Shown in pieces: positions 27,431 to 37,571 of a DNA stretch of 64,000 nt. The DNA is taken from assembly GCA_047602475.1 (NCBI GenBank), contig JASGHE010000005.1, positions 124,001-188,000 on the forward strand, written 5' to 3'. Source of the stretch: JAEUIE01 sp047602475 (GTDB lineage Bacteria; Planctomycetota; Planctomycetia; Gemmatales; HRBIN36). A program made the position numbers and the translations under genes. The notes beneath the pieces are model-generated. The model was not told where the DNA came from. It searched no databases and saw only the letters and a program-made list of their open reading frames with translations. Position 1 is the first letter of the stretch; each line of letters opens with the position of its first letter.

Positions 27431-28642
27431 TTACGGGATGTCTAGTTCTTCCGCAATTTCATGCAAACATGAGAGCATGTTACTGGCGTCCGCCAATTGT
27501 CTAGTATTCGCAGAATTAAAAGTCATGACCTGCCTAAGTAACTTCTCCAAGTTTGAAATGAATGATGCAGCGATTGGCCGTGACTTGGCTTTGGATAAAT
27601 AGAGTATTCCTGACCTAATAACATTGCTGATAAAAGGGATTGGCTCACTATCATAAGCCCGTAACGAACCTAATTCAATTACAGCCTTCAATTGTTCAAT
27701 GGCGTGTTTTGTGAAAACTCGGAAGTTGTCTGACGCTTGATCAATTGAACGACGAATCCATAGCTCATCTGATTCTTTTGCAATGTCTGCCGTTTCCTTT
27801 ATCAAATCATCAGAAGCCACTTGTATTTCTAAGATCATGTTTGCCTCATGCATGAACTGCTCTGGAGTGTAAAAGATGCAACGGAATCCTGTTGCTTCGA
27901 AGTACTCCTTGACGAGAAATGGATGTGCTCCGACATTCATTTCACCTGACTTGTAGAACCAGCCTGATTTATTCTTGGCAGTGCCATCCATACTGACAAA
28001 GATCAATGGTCTCGATGAATCTCTTCCCTTACTGAGAATCTCTTTCCAAATGATGTAGTCTCCAAATCTGTCCTTATCCGATTGCTTCCCTTCATCTCTA
28101 TCACCTGGAGGGAGTCCTTGATTAGACCTTTCTTTTGCTATCTTGAGTTCTTCTGCGTTGAAATCGTATTCTTCACCGACTAAATGGCTGAACTCGTTCA
28201 TAAAGATGTTTGTGTAAATATCCTCATGCCCAAATCCTTTCAGAGCCTCAATCTGATAATCCAGATGGGCCTGCTTTTTCTTGATGGCTTTCTCAACTGT
28301 TTCATGTTCATCCTCAGTAAGAAGTTCATGTTCGGATAATCTCCTCAGTTGTCCTACTAATGCCCCAAGCTCTCCATTAAGTGCTTTCTTTATTCCAATT
28401 GCCTCGTTGATCCTTGATAATCTGTTCCGCATGAACTCTTCGACCACTCTAAATGGAATCCAGATTTTGCTCTTGAACTCTGTTTGAAGATTACGAAACT
28501 CAGTGGCTACTTTGTCGCTGTATATGTAGAGGTTAAGCCAGGTGTTCGTGTCAAACACGATGATGGCATTGTCCCAAATTGAATGAAGTTCATCTTCCCC
28601 AAGCGGCACATGAGCGGGAAACGACTTCCTCATATCTGGCAT
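27431..28642 (-). CDS. PIN-like domain protein (PIN_8/DUF4935 type)
   Basis: A 403-residue protein in an AT-richer stretch. ATG 28642 has AGGAG at spacing 8. IIVFDTNTWLNLYIY (about residues 27-41) supplies the first PIN aspartate and the 'D.N.llnly' signature; WIPFRVVEEFMRNRLSRI follows with the conserved Glu and Arg. GDYIIWKEIL and later LIFVSMDGTAKNKSGW fit the last acidic residues of the PIN_8 group. PIN domains are metal-dependent RNases; PIN_8 proteins are large, usually single-gene, and some occur in phage-defence regions. The 120-residue C-terminal helical part has no match I can name. No antitoxin gene is adjacent. Confidence 0.75.
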   Translation of the reverse strand: MPDMRKSFPAHVPLGEDELHSIWDNAIIVFDTNTWLNLYIYSDKVATEFRNLQTEFKSKIWIPFRVVEEFMRNRLSRINEAIGIKKALNGELGALVGQLRRLSEHELLTEDEHETVEKAIKKKQAHLDYQIEALKGFGHEDIYTNIFMNEFSHLVGEEYDFNAEELKIAKERSNQGLPPGDRDEGKQSDKDRFGDYIIWKEILSKGRDSSRPLIFVSMDGTAKNKSGWFYKSGEMNVGAHPFLVKEYFEATGFRCIFYTPEQFMHEANMILEIQVASDDLIKETADIAKESDELWIRRSIDQASDNFRVFTKHAIEQLKAVIELGSLRAYDSEPIPFISNVIRSGILYLSKAKSRPIAASFISNLEKLLRQVMTFNSANTRQLADASNMLSCLHEIAEELDIP

Positions 28643-28809
28643 GGCTACAACTCCTGTCACCCCATTATAAAGAAAAACCCCTATCGTCCCGCCCATGTAC
28701 CGTAGCAACCACCCAATCCATCAGGTATCATATCCCTAGCCTCTAACCGCTAGAGCCTGCCTCAACCTCCCCTTGCTTCCCCCCGGTATTTAAGAGCAAG
28801 ACACCCCGC

Positions 28810-31065
28810 ATGGTCACCCGGCTCAGAATCGTTCAGTGCCTGATTGTTGCGTTGGTGCTGCTTTGCATCAGCGCTCTCGCTGACGATGCGCCGAAGGTGG
28901 AGATACCGGCAACGTATCGACCGGTAGTAAAGCCTGTGGTGCCGACGGTGAAGGGAATGGCACGCACTGATATTGATCGGTTCATCCTGGCGGCGCTGGA
29001 AACGAAGAAGCTTTCCATGAATCCCGAGGCGGATCGGGCGACGTTGATTCGGCGGGTCTGTTTTGATTTGACAGGGCTGCCGCCGACGGTGGCTAAGTTG
29101 GAGGCGTTCCTGAATGATAAGTCGACTGATGCCTATACGAAGATGGTGGACCGCTACCTGGCTTCGCCTCGCTATGGCGAACGGTGGGGTAAGTATTGGC
29201 TTGATGCGGCGGGCTATGCTGACAGCAATGGCTACTTCAATGCTGACAGTGATCGGCCGCTGGCCTGGAAGTATCGTGATTATGTCGTTAAGAGTTTCAA
29301 TGCTGACAAACCCTACGATCAGTTTGTGCGCGAGCAACTGGCGGGTGATGAACTGGCGGGCTACTCGCCGGAGGGAGATGTGACGCCTGCCATGCTGGAG
29401 AAGTTGATCGCCACCCACTTCCTTCGCAATGCCCCCGATGGCACCGGCGAGAGCGATGGCAACCCCGATGAGGTGCGCATCGACCGCTACACCGTCGTCG
29501 AAGGCACGGTGCAGAACATGGTGAACTGCCTGCTCGGCCTGACGGTGCAATGTGCCCGCTGTCACGATCACAAGTTCGAGCCGATCAGTCAGAAGGAATA
29601 CTACGGCCTGCAGACGCTCGTCTTCCCGGTCTATAACCCGGCAAAGTGGACAAAGCCCAACGACCGTGTCGTTCTGATCGGCACCAGGACCGAGATCGTA
29701 GCCAAGCAAAGACTCACTGAACAGATCGACCGCCAGGTGAAGGCATTAAAGGAGAGCCTGGCAGCGGTCGTCGATCCGCTGAAGGACCAACTTCTGGATG
29801 AGAAGCTAAAAGACTTCGACGCCAAGACACGCACCGCTATTCTCGAAGCGATCAAGGCACCTAAGGAGAAGCGAACCACTGAACAGGCGGCCCTTCTGAA
29901 GAAACACAAGAAGGTCATCGACATCAAGGACGAGGAGTTGGATAAACGCTTCCCCAGTATCGCCGAGATTCGAGACAAGATGCTGAAGGCGATCAAGGAA
30001 CGGGAAAAGGATCGACCGACGCCGGCGGAGAAGATCTCGGCGTTCGTTGAGACCGATCCGAAGCCTGCCGAGCATCATGTCCTCAAGCGCGGCCAGCATG
30101 GTTCGCCCGGTGAGGTAGTTCAGCCCTGTGGCCTGAATGCGTTGAGCACAGTAAAGAATAAGTACCAGATCGAACCGCCACCCGTTGGGCGCATCTCGAC
30201 GGGCCGACGTACCGCCTTCGCCAAGTGGGTAACATCGCCAGAGAATCCGCTGTTCGCACGAGTCATGGTCAACCGCATCTGGCAGCATCACTTCGGCACC
30301 GGCATCGTCGCCACCGCTGATAATCTCGGCTTCTCTGGGTCGAAGCCTTCGCACCCGGAACTGCTCGACTATCTCGCAACGGAATTCATGCGTAACGGCT
30401 GGAGCATCAAGAAGCTGCATCGCCTGATCATGAACTCAGCTGTGTATCAGCAGTCGAGCAGCCCTCGCAAGGAACTGGATGCAGTCGATGGAGAAAATCG
30501 ACTGCTGGCCCGCTTCCCGCTGCGTCGGCTCGATGCTGAAGCGATTCGGGATGCCATGCTGCATATCGGGGGCGTGCTCGATCTTCGTGAAGGCGGGGCG
30601 TATGTACCGAGCAAGCGATCAAACGAAGGGGTGGTCGAGATCGAAGAGAAGACTGAGGGTGCCCATCGGCGGTCGATCTATCTGCAGCAAAGGCGCACTC
30701 AAGTCGTGACGTTCCTGCAACTCTTCGACGCCCCGGCGATGGTATCGACGTGTGGCAAGCGGTCGCCCTCGACCGTGCCGTTGCAATCGCTCACGCTGCT
30801 GAACTCCGAGTTCGCCCGTGGTATCAGCAAGGCTTTCGCTGAACGGCTGACTAAGGAAGCTGGCATCGACACGAAGAAGCGGCTTGAACTTGCTTTCCGA
30901 CTGGCCTGTAGTCGTTCTCCTTTACCGGACGAAATGGGCAAGTGCGAAGACTTCCTGGAGAAGCAGCGACAGGTCTATGTCAAAGAGAAAGACGCAGACG
31001 CGCGAGCTTGGACTGATCTGTGCCAGATGCTCTATGCCAGCAACGCCTTCCTTTATGTGGAGTGA
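28810..31065 (+). CDS. DUF1549/DUF1553 secreted protein
   Basis: A 751-residue exported protein of the planctomycete-specific DUF1549-DUF1553 pair of domains. Signal VQCLIVALVLLCISALA. DUF1549 covers about 50-290, with RTDIDRFILAALE, LTGLPPT, SPRYGERWGKYWLDAAGYAD, and a haem-like QCARCHDHKFEP near residue 245. DUF1553 covers about 440-730 with RVMVNRIWQHHFGTGIV, RFPLRRLDAEAIRDAM and DAPAMVSTC. A Lys/Glu-rich coiled-coil-like insert (about 300-400) separates them. The N-terminal PSCyt1 cytochrome domain found in many relatives is missing. Coupled to the DUF1501 gene 8 bases downstream. Confidence 0.9.
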   Translation: MVTRLRIVQCLIVALVLLCISALADDAPKVEIPATYRPVVKPVVPTVKGMARTDIDRFILAALETKKLSMNPEADRATLIRRVCFDLTGLPPTVAKLEAFLNDKSTDAYTKMVDRYLASPRYGERWGKYWLDAAGYADSNGYFNADSDRPLAWKYRDYVVKSFNADKPYDQFVREQLAGDELAGYSPEGDVTPAMLEKLIATHFLRNAPDGTGESDGNPDEVRIDRYTVVEGTVQNMVNCLLGLTVQCARCHDHKFEPISQKEYYGLQTLVFPVYNPAKWTKPNDRVVLIGTRTEIVAKQRLTEQIDRQVKALKESLAAVVDPLKDQLLDEKLKDFDAKTRTAILEAIKAPKEKRTTEQAALLKKHKKVIDIKDEELDKRFPSIAEIRDKMLKAIKEREKDRPTPAEKISAFVETDPKPAEHHVLKRGQHGSPGEVVQPCGLNALSTVKNKYQIEPPPVGRISTGRRTAFAKWVTSPENPLFARVMVNRIWQHHFGTGIVATADNLGFSGSKPSHPELLDYLATEFMRNGWSIKKLHRLIMNSAVYQQSSSPRKELDAVDGENRLLARFPLRRLDAEAIRDAMLHIGGVLDLREGGAYVPSKRSNEGVVEIEEKTEGAHRRSIYLQQRRTQVVTFLQLFDAPAMVSTCGKRSPSTVPLQSLTLLNSEFARGISKAFAERLTKEAGIDTKKRLELAFRLACSRSPLPDEMGKCEDFLEKQRQVYVKEKDADARAWTDLCQMLYASNAFLYVE

Positions 31066-31073
31066 GGTAGACG

Positions 31074-32488
31074 ATGCCGACCCATGTCGATTTCGCACTG
31101 AACCGGCGGGCGTTTCTGGGCAGGTATGCCGGCGGCATCGGAGCGTTGGCGCTCGCCCACCTGGCTGCGGCGGAAGAGACACGTTCCACCAAGACTGATC
31201 CGCTCGCTCCGAAGAAACCCCATCACCCAGCCAAGGCGAAGGCTGTCATCTGCCTGTTCCAGCATGGTGGGCCGAGCCAGATGGACTTGTTTGATCCGAA
31301 GCCTGAGCTGACCCGATTGCATGGCAAGGATCATCCGGAGAAACTGGAGGTCCACTTCCACACACAGCAGGGCAAGCTGCTCGGTTCGCCGTTCAAGTTC
31401 GCCAAGCGGGGCAAGTCGGGGGCCGAGCTATCCGAACTGCTACCTCATACAGCGGGCATCGTTGATGACATCACTCTGGTACGTTCGATGAAGACCGAAT
31501 CGGTCGATCATGAGGCGGCCCTGCGGCTGATCCATTCAGGCAAAGTCTTTCCCGGTCGGCCGGCGTGGGGTTCGTGGGTGCTGTATGGGCTGGGCACGGA
31601 GCGGAAGGAATTGCCTGCTTATGTCGTGCTCTCCGATCCGGGCGGGTTGCCGGTCGATGGAACGAACAACTGGTCGTCGGGGTTCCTGCCTGCGGTCTTT
31701 CAGGGGACGCCGTTCCGGGCGACGGGGACGCCAGTGGCACATCTCGCTACCCCCGGCGATGTCTCCAGCTCGGCACGTCGGCAACAGCTTGATCTGCTCA
31801 ACAGTTTGAATGCAACTCACCTACGACGGCATCCGGGTAATGCTGAGCTGGAAGCACGGCTGGGACAGTATGAACTAGCAGCGAGAATGCAGACGGCGGT
31901 GCCTGATGTACTCGATCTTACGCAGGAGACGGCCGAACGCGCAAGCTGTATGGCATCGATAACCCCAAGTCGGCTGAGTATGGCAAGCGCTGCCTGCTGG
32001 CCCGGCGGCTGGTGGAACGTGGGGTGCGTTTCGTTCAGATCTTCCTCAACGGTCAGCCGTGGGATACGCACAGTAAGAACGCTGAGAGCCTCAAGAATCT
32101 CTGTGCGATGACGGATCAACCGAGTGCCGCTCTGGTGCTCGATCTGAAGCGTCGAGGGCTGCTCGATTCAACGATCGTGATGTGGACTGGTGAGTTTGGC
32201 CGTCTGCCGATCTCGCAGGGGTCTGATGGACGGGATCATAACCGCCATGCCTTCTCGCTCTGGCTGGCCGGCGGCGGTTTCAAGAAGGGATATGTTCACG
32301 GTAAGACTGATGACTTTGGATATCGTTCAGTCGAGAAAGTAGTGCGGGTGCCTGAACTGCATGCCACGCTGTTGCACACGCTGGGGCTGGATCACGCCAA
32401 ACTGACTTATCCTCATGAAGGGCGTGATGACACGCTGACCGATGTGCTGGTGACCAATGCAGAGGTGGCAAAAGACTTGTTGGCGTAA
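31074..32488 (+). CDS. DUF1501 protein, frameshifted
   Basis: Partner of the preceding gene; ATG 31074 has GAGG at spacing 6. Tat-like signal NRRAFLGRYAGGIGALALAH. The metal-site segment reads LFQHGGPSQMDLFDPKP, followed by TDDITLVRSMKT-type sequence (VDDITLVRSM), and in the second frame TGEFGRLPISQGSDGRDHNR near the end. The frame shifts at about 31940: LDLTQE continues as TRKLYGIDNPKSAEYGKR in the next frame. Full length about 471 residues, as usual for the family. Role unknown; such pairs are thought to process polymers at the cell surface. Confidence 0.88.
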
Positions 32489-32492
32489 GAAG

Positions 32493-33251
32493 TTAACCGC
32501 GCCCCACGAACGGCATCTTGGTCGGCATCACAGTCATGAAGAGCACATTCGCATCAAGCGGCAGGCTGGCCATGTAGAGTATGGCGTTGGCGACATGTTC
32601 CACATCCATCGTCGGTTCGACGGCATTGACCCCATGTGCCTGGGGCACTCCCGTTTTCATGGGGGCAGTCAGGTCGGTCTCGGCGTTGCCAATGTCAATC
32701 TGGCCGCAAGCGATGTCATATTTTCGGCCATCAAGAGATGTGGATTTGGTCAGTCCGGCGATGGCGTGCTTGCTGGCGGTGTAGGGGGCTGAGTTGGGGC
32801 GGGGAACGTAGGCCGAGATGGAGCCATTATTGATGATGCGTCCGCCCCGGGGCGTCTGTTCCTTCATGAGGCGGAAGGCGTATTGGGTGCAGAGGAAGGT
32901 CCCGGTCACATTGGTATCGATGACCTTGCGCCAATCTTCGATCTTGATATCTTCCAGTAGTGAGGGCGGTGGGCCGACGCCAGCGTTGTTGAAGAGCAGA
33001 TCGAGACGACCGAACTTTGCTTTGGTAGTCTCGAAGAGATGTCGTATCGATTCTTCATTGCTGACATCGGTAACCACCACCAAAGCGCGGTTAGCAGCCT
33101 CTCCTGCTTCACTGCGTGCCTTTTCTAGCAAATCCAGACGACGGCCCGCCAGCACGACCGACCAGCCGGCTCTGAGCAGTGCCAGGGCCGAGGCCTTGCC
33201 AATGCCGGCGCTGGCACCGGTGACTATGGCTATCTTGTTGCCGTCGTGCAT
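32493..33251 (-). CDS. Short-chain dehydrogenase/reductase
   Basis: Classical SDR of 252 residues. TGASAGIG (cofactor loop, 11-18), NNAGVG (about 88), Ser at NGSISAY (about 143) and YTASKHA (catalytic Tyr and Lys, about 156-160). AGRRLD after the second strand suggests NADP(H) preference. The end (LFMTVMPTKMPFVGRG) resembles SDRs annotated as NADP-dependent 3-hydroxy acid dehydrogenases. ATG 33251; ends head-on 4 bases from the DUF1501 gene. Substrate unknown. Confidence 0.88.
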   Translation of the reverse strand: MHDGNKIAIVTGASAGIGKASALALLRAGWSVVLAGRRLDLLEKARSEAGEAANRALVVVTDVSNEESIRHLFETTKAKFGRLDLLFNNAGVGPPPSLLEDIKIEDWRKVIDTNVTGTFLCTQYAFRLMKEQTPRGGRIINNGSISAYVPRPNSAPYTASKHAIAGLTKSTSLDGRKYDIACGQIDIGNAETDLTAPMKTGVPQAHGVNAVEPTMDVEHVANAILYMASLPLDANVLFMTVMPTKMPFVGRG

Positions 33252-33268
33252 GATTACCTTGAGTGGAG

Positions 33269-33986
33269 TTACTTGACAGTCAGGAGCTTATCTTCCTTCG
33301 GGAACGTCTCCAGCTTCAGTCCCTTGAAACGGACTTCCTGGGGCACCTTATTGGAATGTAATTGAAGACCGATGGGGCCTTCCTTGATTCGCTTCGGTTC
33401 GGGATCGCGCCAATCGACGACCTGTTTGCCGTTGACTGCCACTCGAATGCGGTTGCCCTGAGCGAGAATCTCGATGTCGTTCCAGTCGTGCTGCTTGCCG
33501 ACCTTCTTGGCTGGGCCGCCATCGACAGGCAGACCGTTGCGACCGAAAAGATCGTAGAGCCCATAGCCTGAAGGGAACATGACGAGGTGTCCGGCGTAGG
33601 TGTGAATTGAGCGTTCCTTTTCAGGCTGCTTGCTCACGTCAGGCTTGACCAACCCCCAGAAGGCGACGCCCGAGTGCATCTCTGATTCGACGAGCTTGGC
33701 GGCGAAGGTCAGGCGGAAGTCGCTGTATTTATCCTTGGTCAACAGATAAGTGCTAAAGGTGAGGGGCTTGTCGTTTCGGCCAACGATCTCGCCATCCTTG
33801 ACCGACCAGAGATCGGTGTAGCCGACCCATCCGTCGAGAGATTTGCCATCGAAGAGTTCGATGATTTTGGTTTCGCCCTTCAGAGGCGGCACCACCTCGG
33901 CGGGTTGCTTTTTTATTCTGGGCAACGAGGTTGATCGCGCTGAAGAAGAGCAGGACGGAGAGTGAGAGGAGATAGTTTCGTCGCAT
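33269..33986 (-). CDS. DUF1080 secreted protein (3-keto-disaccharide hydrolase-like), frameshifted
   Basis: Exported beta-sandwich protein of the DUF1080 family, concanavalin-like; a characterised relative hydrolyses 3-keto-glycosides. ATG 33986 (AAGG, spacing 8) starts a signal MRRNYLLSLSVLLFFSAINLVA. The mature part has the family opening IIELFDGKSLDGWVGY, then WSVKDGEIVGRN, SDFRLTFAAKL and the closing GPIGLQLHSNKVPQEVRFK (GpIgLQ motif). Signal and body are in different frames; the shift lies in a run of six T at about 33908-33913, a likely homopolymer error. Confidence 0.85.
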
Positions 33987-34079
33987 GGGTGGGACCTTGG
34001 GTTAGCGAGGCAGGTGGGTTCTACACAGTATACTATTCGGGCTTCGTTCTCCATAAAGAAATGGCGTGGATGCGATGGC

Positions 34080-34144
34080 AGCCTGAAGCGCCAGCGAGGG
34101 GGAACCTTGCGATTGCACGCGCCCCCTCGCTGGCGCTTCAGGCT
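34080..34144. repeat. S-family hairpin, copy 1
   Basis: Arms AGCCTGAAGCGCCAGCGAGG and CCTCGCTGGCGCTTCAGGCT enclose a loop containing CTTGCGATTGCACGCG. It sits between the divergent DUF1080 and coxB genes. Copy 2 at 54564 carries the same loop in inverse orientation. Confidence 0.85.
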
Positions 34145-34253
34145 GTCATGGTAAATGCAACGATTTACTAGTGCCTGGCATCGATTCTGGATAGACTTGC
34201 TGTACGACCTGGAGCGATCAACTACGAACGGAGTGGATGTGCCTAGTTTCGCC

Positions 34254-35262
34254 ATGCTGCTCGCCAGCGATCATCAACACCAGATGCACGATCTGTCGAT
34301 CTTCCACCCGGCTTCTCCGCCGGCGGAATCCGATACGCAACCTCTCGATCCTCGTCTTCGCCATCATCGTGTTCATCTTCGTGCTGGTCGAAGGCATTCT
34401 CTTTTATTCTCTCATCCGGTTCCGTCGTCGGAAACAGACTGACAGCCCCGAGCCGCCGCAGGTGTATGGCAGCAAGCCGATTGAGATTGCCTGGACGCTG
34501 GGGCCGGTGCTGATTGTGTTCATCCTGGTGCTGGTCACGGTTCGTACTCTGTATGAAGTGAATGTTCCGCCACCTCAACCAAAGGAGGGGGATAACACTC
34601 TCTTCGTCACTGTTATCGGGCATCAGTGGTGGTGGGAGTACCGGTACGACTATTACAACGGCAAGAAGCTGGGCTTCGTCACCGCTAACGAGTTGCATAT
34701 CCCAGTGAGCGAAGATAAAGTGCCTCGTCCGGTACATCTCAACCTGCAATCAGCCGATGTATGCCACAGCTTCTGGGTGCCGAGGCTGGCAGGCAAGACG
34801 GACCTGATACCGGGTCGAGTGAACTCAATGTGGTTTCAGACCAGCGAGACGGGGCTGTTCCTGGGCCAGTGTGCTGAATACTGTGGCACGCAGCATGCCG
34901 GAATGCTCATTCGAGTGATAGTGAATACGCCAAGCGACTTCGAGAAGTGGGTTGCCAACGAACAGAAGCCGGCAGTCGAAGAGGTGAAGGTAAGCCAAGG
35001 TCGAAAAGCCTTCCTCGCTCAGACCTGTGTCAATTGCCATCGTATTAACGGCACGACTGCCCAGGGCAATTACGCTCCCGATCTGACACACCTGATGAGC
35101 CGGCAGACGCTCGCTTCGGGCATGGTGCCCAATACGCCGGAGAATCTTCGCCGCTGGGTGGCTGATCCGCAGAAGATCAAGGAAGGGGCGTTGATGCCTG
35201 CCTTCGGATTGAGCGAAGCGGAACAGGAAGCCATCGTACAGTATCTGCTGACACTGAAGTAA
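34254..35262 (+). CDS. coxB: Cytochrome c oxidase subunit II with fused cytochrome c (caa3 type), frameshifted
   Basis: Electron-entry subunit of a caa3-type haem-copper oxidase. Two helices (ILVFAIIVFIFVLVEGILFY; AWTLGPVLIVFILVLVTV) precede the periplasmic cupredoxin domain with VIGHQWWWEYRYD, DVCHSFWVP and the CuA site QCAEYCGTQHAGM. A C-terminal cytochrome c domain has CVNCH and a distal Met in GALMPAFG. The frame shifts at about 34332: SPPAES in the first frame continues as IRNLSILVFAI. The start is uncertain; ATG 34254 gives a short extracytoplasmic N-terminus. First gene of a respiratory cluster that runs to 44847. Confidence 0.9.
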
Positions 35263-35281
35263 CAGGTTGCAAGGATCGATC

Positions 35282-36929
35282 ATGGCCAGCGACGCGACAT
35301 CACCAGTAGCTATCAGCGAACGGCCCAGACCGTCGCTGCTGCACGATTGGGTGACGACAGTCGATCACAAGAAGATCGGCATCCTTTATATCTTGCTGTC
35401 AGTCGTCTTCCTGGTCATCGGCGGCTGCGAGGCGATTCTCATCCGCTTGCAGTTGCTCGCGCCCACAACACCATACTGGGGCCGGATACCTTCAACCAGA
35501 TGTTCACGATGCATGGCACCACAATGGTTTTCTTCGTGGGCATGCCCATTTTGATTGGTATGGGCAACTACCTGGTGCCGCTAATGATCGGCGCCCGGGA
35601 CATGGCCTTCCCCCGAATGAACGCCCTGGGCTTCTGGCTGACACTGTTTGGTGGACTCATTGTCTACTCCAGCTTCATCACTGGCGGCGCGCCAGCGATT
35701 GGCTGGGTCGCCTATTCGCCTCTGACGGAGAAGACGTTTGCCCGATCTTCAGCGACCGACTTCTGGGCATTGGGGCTGTTGGTCGCCGGCATTGGCACGC
35801 TGACGGCGGGCATCAATTTCATTGCCACCACCATGAGCCTGCGGGCGCCAGGGATGACGCTTCGCAAGGTACCCTTCTTTGTGTGGACGATGCTGTGGAC
35901 CTCGGTGCTGATTCTGTTCGCTATTCCACCACTCACCGCAGGTCTATCGATGGTGCTGCTGGATCGCAACCTGGGAGCCCACTTCTTCGATGTGCAGAAC
36001 GGCGGCTCCTCGCTGCTCTGGCAGCATGTCTTCTGGTTCTTCGGCCACCCGGAGGTCTACATCCTGATCCTACCCGTCTTCGGCATGGTGTCGGAGATCA
36101 TTCCCGTCTTCTGCCGGAAGGTGCTGTTCGGGTACGAGTTCATGGCGGCGGCGACGATGGCGATTGCGTTCATCAGTCTGGGCGTGTGGGCGCATCACAT
36201 GTTTGCCGTGGGCATGAGCCGGTGCTCGACATCTTCTTTGTCGTCTCGACGCTCTTGGTCTCGGTGCCAACCGGCATCAAGTTCTTCAACTGGCTGGCGA
36301 CCATATACGGCGGGCGCATCTCGCTGGCTTCACCGATGCTGTTCACCGTCGGGTTTCTGTCGATGTTCCTCATTGGCGGGCTGACGGGCATCATGCTGGC
36401 AGCCGCTCCGCTTAACTTTCAGCTCACCGACAGCTACTTCGTCGTCGGCCACTTCCACTTCGTGCTGATCGGCGGGACGCTGTTTGGCGTTTTTGCGGGT
36501 ATCCATTACTGGTATCCGAAGGTGACGGGCCGACTGCTGAATGAACGGCTGGCACGCTGGCAGTTCACGCTGCTCTTCATCGGCTTCGCACTGACCTTCG
36601 GACCGATGCATATCTCAGGCATGCTGGGGATGCCTCGCCGCATCTATACTTACGAGGCTAACCGGGGCTTAATGCTCTTGAATCAATTGACGACGATCGG
36701 GGCGATCATCCAAGTGCCCAGCTTCGCCATCTTTGTTTACAACCTGATCGCCTCGCTGTGGAAGGGGGCACCAGCAGGCAACGATCCGTGGAATGCGTGG
36801 ACGCTGGAATGGGCCACGACCTCGCCGCCGCCCAGTTACAACTTTGACGAGATACCAGTGGTGCAGAGCCGACGACCGTTGTGGGACACCAAACACCCTG
36901 ATGACCCTGATGGCCAATACGAAGGATGA
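35282..36929 (+). CDS. coxA: Cytochrome c oxidase subunit I, two frameshifts
   Basis: Catalytic haem-copper subunit (oxygen reduction and proton pumping). ATG 35282 follows AGGA. Ligand motifs: FTMHGTTMVFF (low-spin haem His), WFFGHPEVYILILP (CuB His and cross-linked Tyr), WAHHMFAVG (CuB His pair), and YFVVGHFHFVLIGG (haem a3 and low-spin haem His). The frame changes at about 35460 (RLQL should continue ARAHNTILGPDTF) and at about 36214 (VGMS should continue PVLDIFFVVSTL); both are one-base indels inside otherwise ideal sequence. Subunit III is a separate gene and overlaps this one by 20 bases. Confidence 0.93.
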
Positions 36930-37569
36930 CAACCGTTTGAGTTCACCAGTGATATTGCATGGCACGGCGTCGGGGCATCCCGCTTCTCATCAAGCTGGGA
37001 GTGCGGGGGAGCCTGCGCTGTCGATGGGGCAGTGGGGTCTCATCAGCTTCCTCGTTTCCGAGGTAGCGCTGTTCAGCACGCTGATCGTGACATATGTGTT
37101 CTATCTTGGGAAGGACATCGTCGGGCCGACACCAAAAGAGGCGCTTTCGTTGTCGCTGGTGCTGATGACCACAGCTTGCCTGCTCGCCAGCAGCCTGACC
37201 ATTCATCTGGCTGAGATGATGCTGGAGCGAGGTCATCAACGTCTCTTCATGCTGCTGTGGACCTTCACCATCACCCTGGGAGTCTTATTCCTCCTCGGCA
37301 CTGCTTATGAATGGTATGGCTTGATTGTCGATCATCATCTCACCATCAATCGAAATCTCTTCGGCACGACTTTCTTCACGCTTGTCGGTCTGCATGCGCT
37401 GCACGTCACTGGCGGGGTGATCATCATGATGATCGTACTTGCCCTGGCTCTTCAGAAGCAGATTACGGCCAGGAACCGTGGCGGGGTCGGGCTCGTCTCG
37501 TGGTACTGGCACTTCGTGGATGTGGTGTGGATCGTCGTTTTCATCGTCGTCTATCTGGTGGGGAGATAG
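36910..37569 (+). CDS. coxC: Cytochrome c oxidase subunit III
   Basis: A 219-residue membrane subunit. ATG 36910 lies inside the end of coxA; ATG 36901 in the same frame is an alternative. Helices begin at GLISFLVSEVALFSTLIVTY (the family's early Glu is present), with LTIHLAEMMLERG, FFTLVGLHALHVTGGVIIM (conserved His-Gly pattern) and SWYWHFVDVVWIVVF, the canonical C-terminal signature. An N-terminal His/Pro-rich cytosolic tail (HGTASGHPASHQAG) precedes helix 1. Part of the caa3 oxidase operon. Confidence 0.93.
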   Translation: MANTKDDNRLSSPVILHGTASGHPASHQAGSAGEPALSMGQWGLISFLVSEVALFSTLIVTYVFYLGKDIVGPTPKEALSLSLVLMTTACLLASSLTIHLAEMMLERGHQRLFMLLWTFTITLGVLFLLGTAYEWYGLIVDHHLTINRNLFGTTFFTLVGLHALHVTGGVIIMMIVLALALQKQITARNRGGVGLVSWYWHFVDVVWIVVFIVVYLVGR

Positions 37570-37571
37570 AC

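Noticed and set aside
28762..29709. Minus-strand frame opposite the DUF1549/1553 gene
   Set aside because: Arg/His/Ile-rich shadow without motifs.
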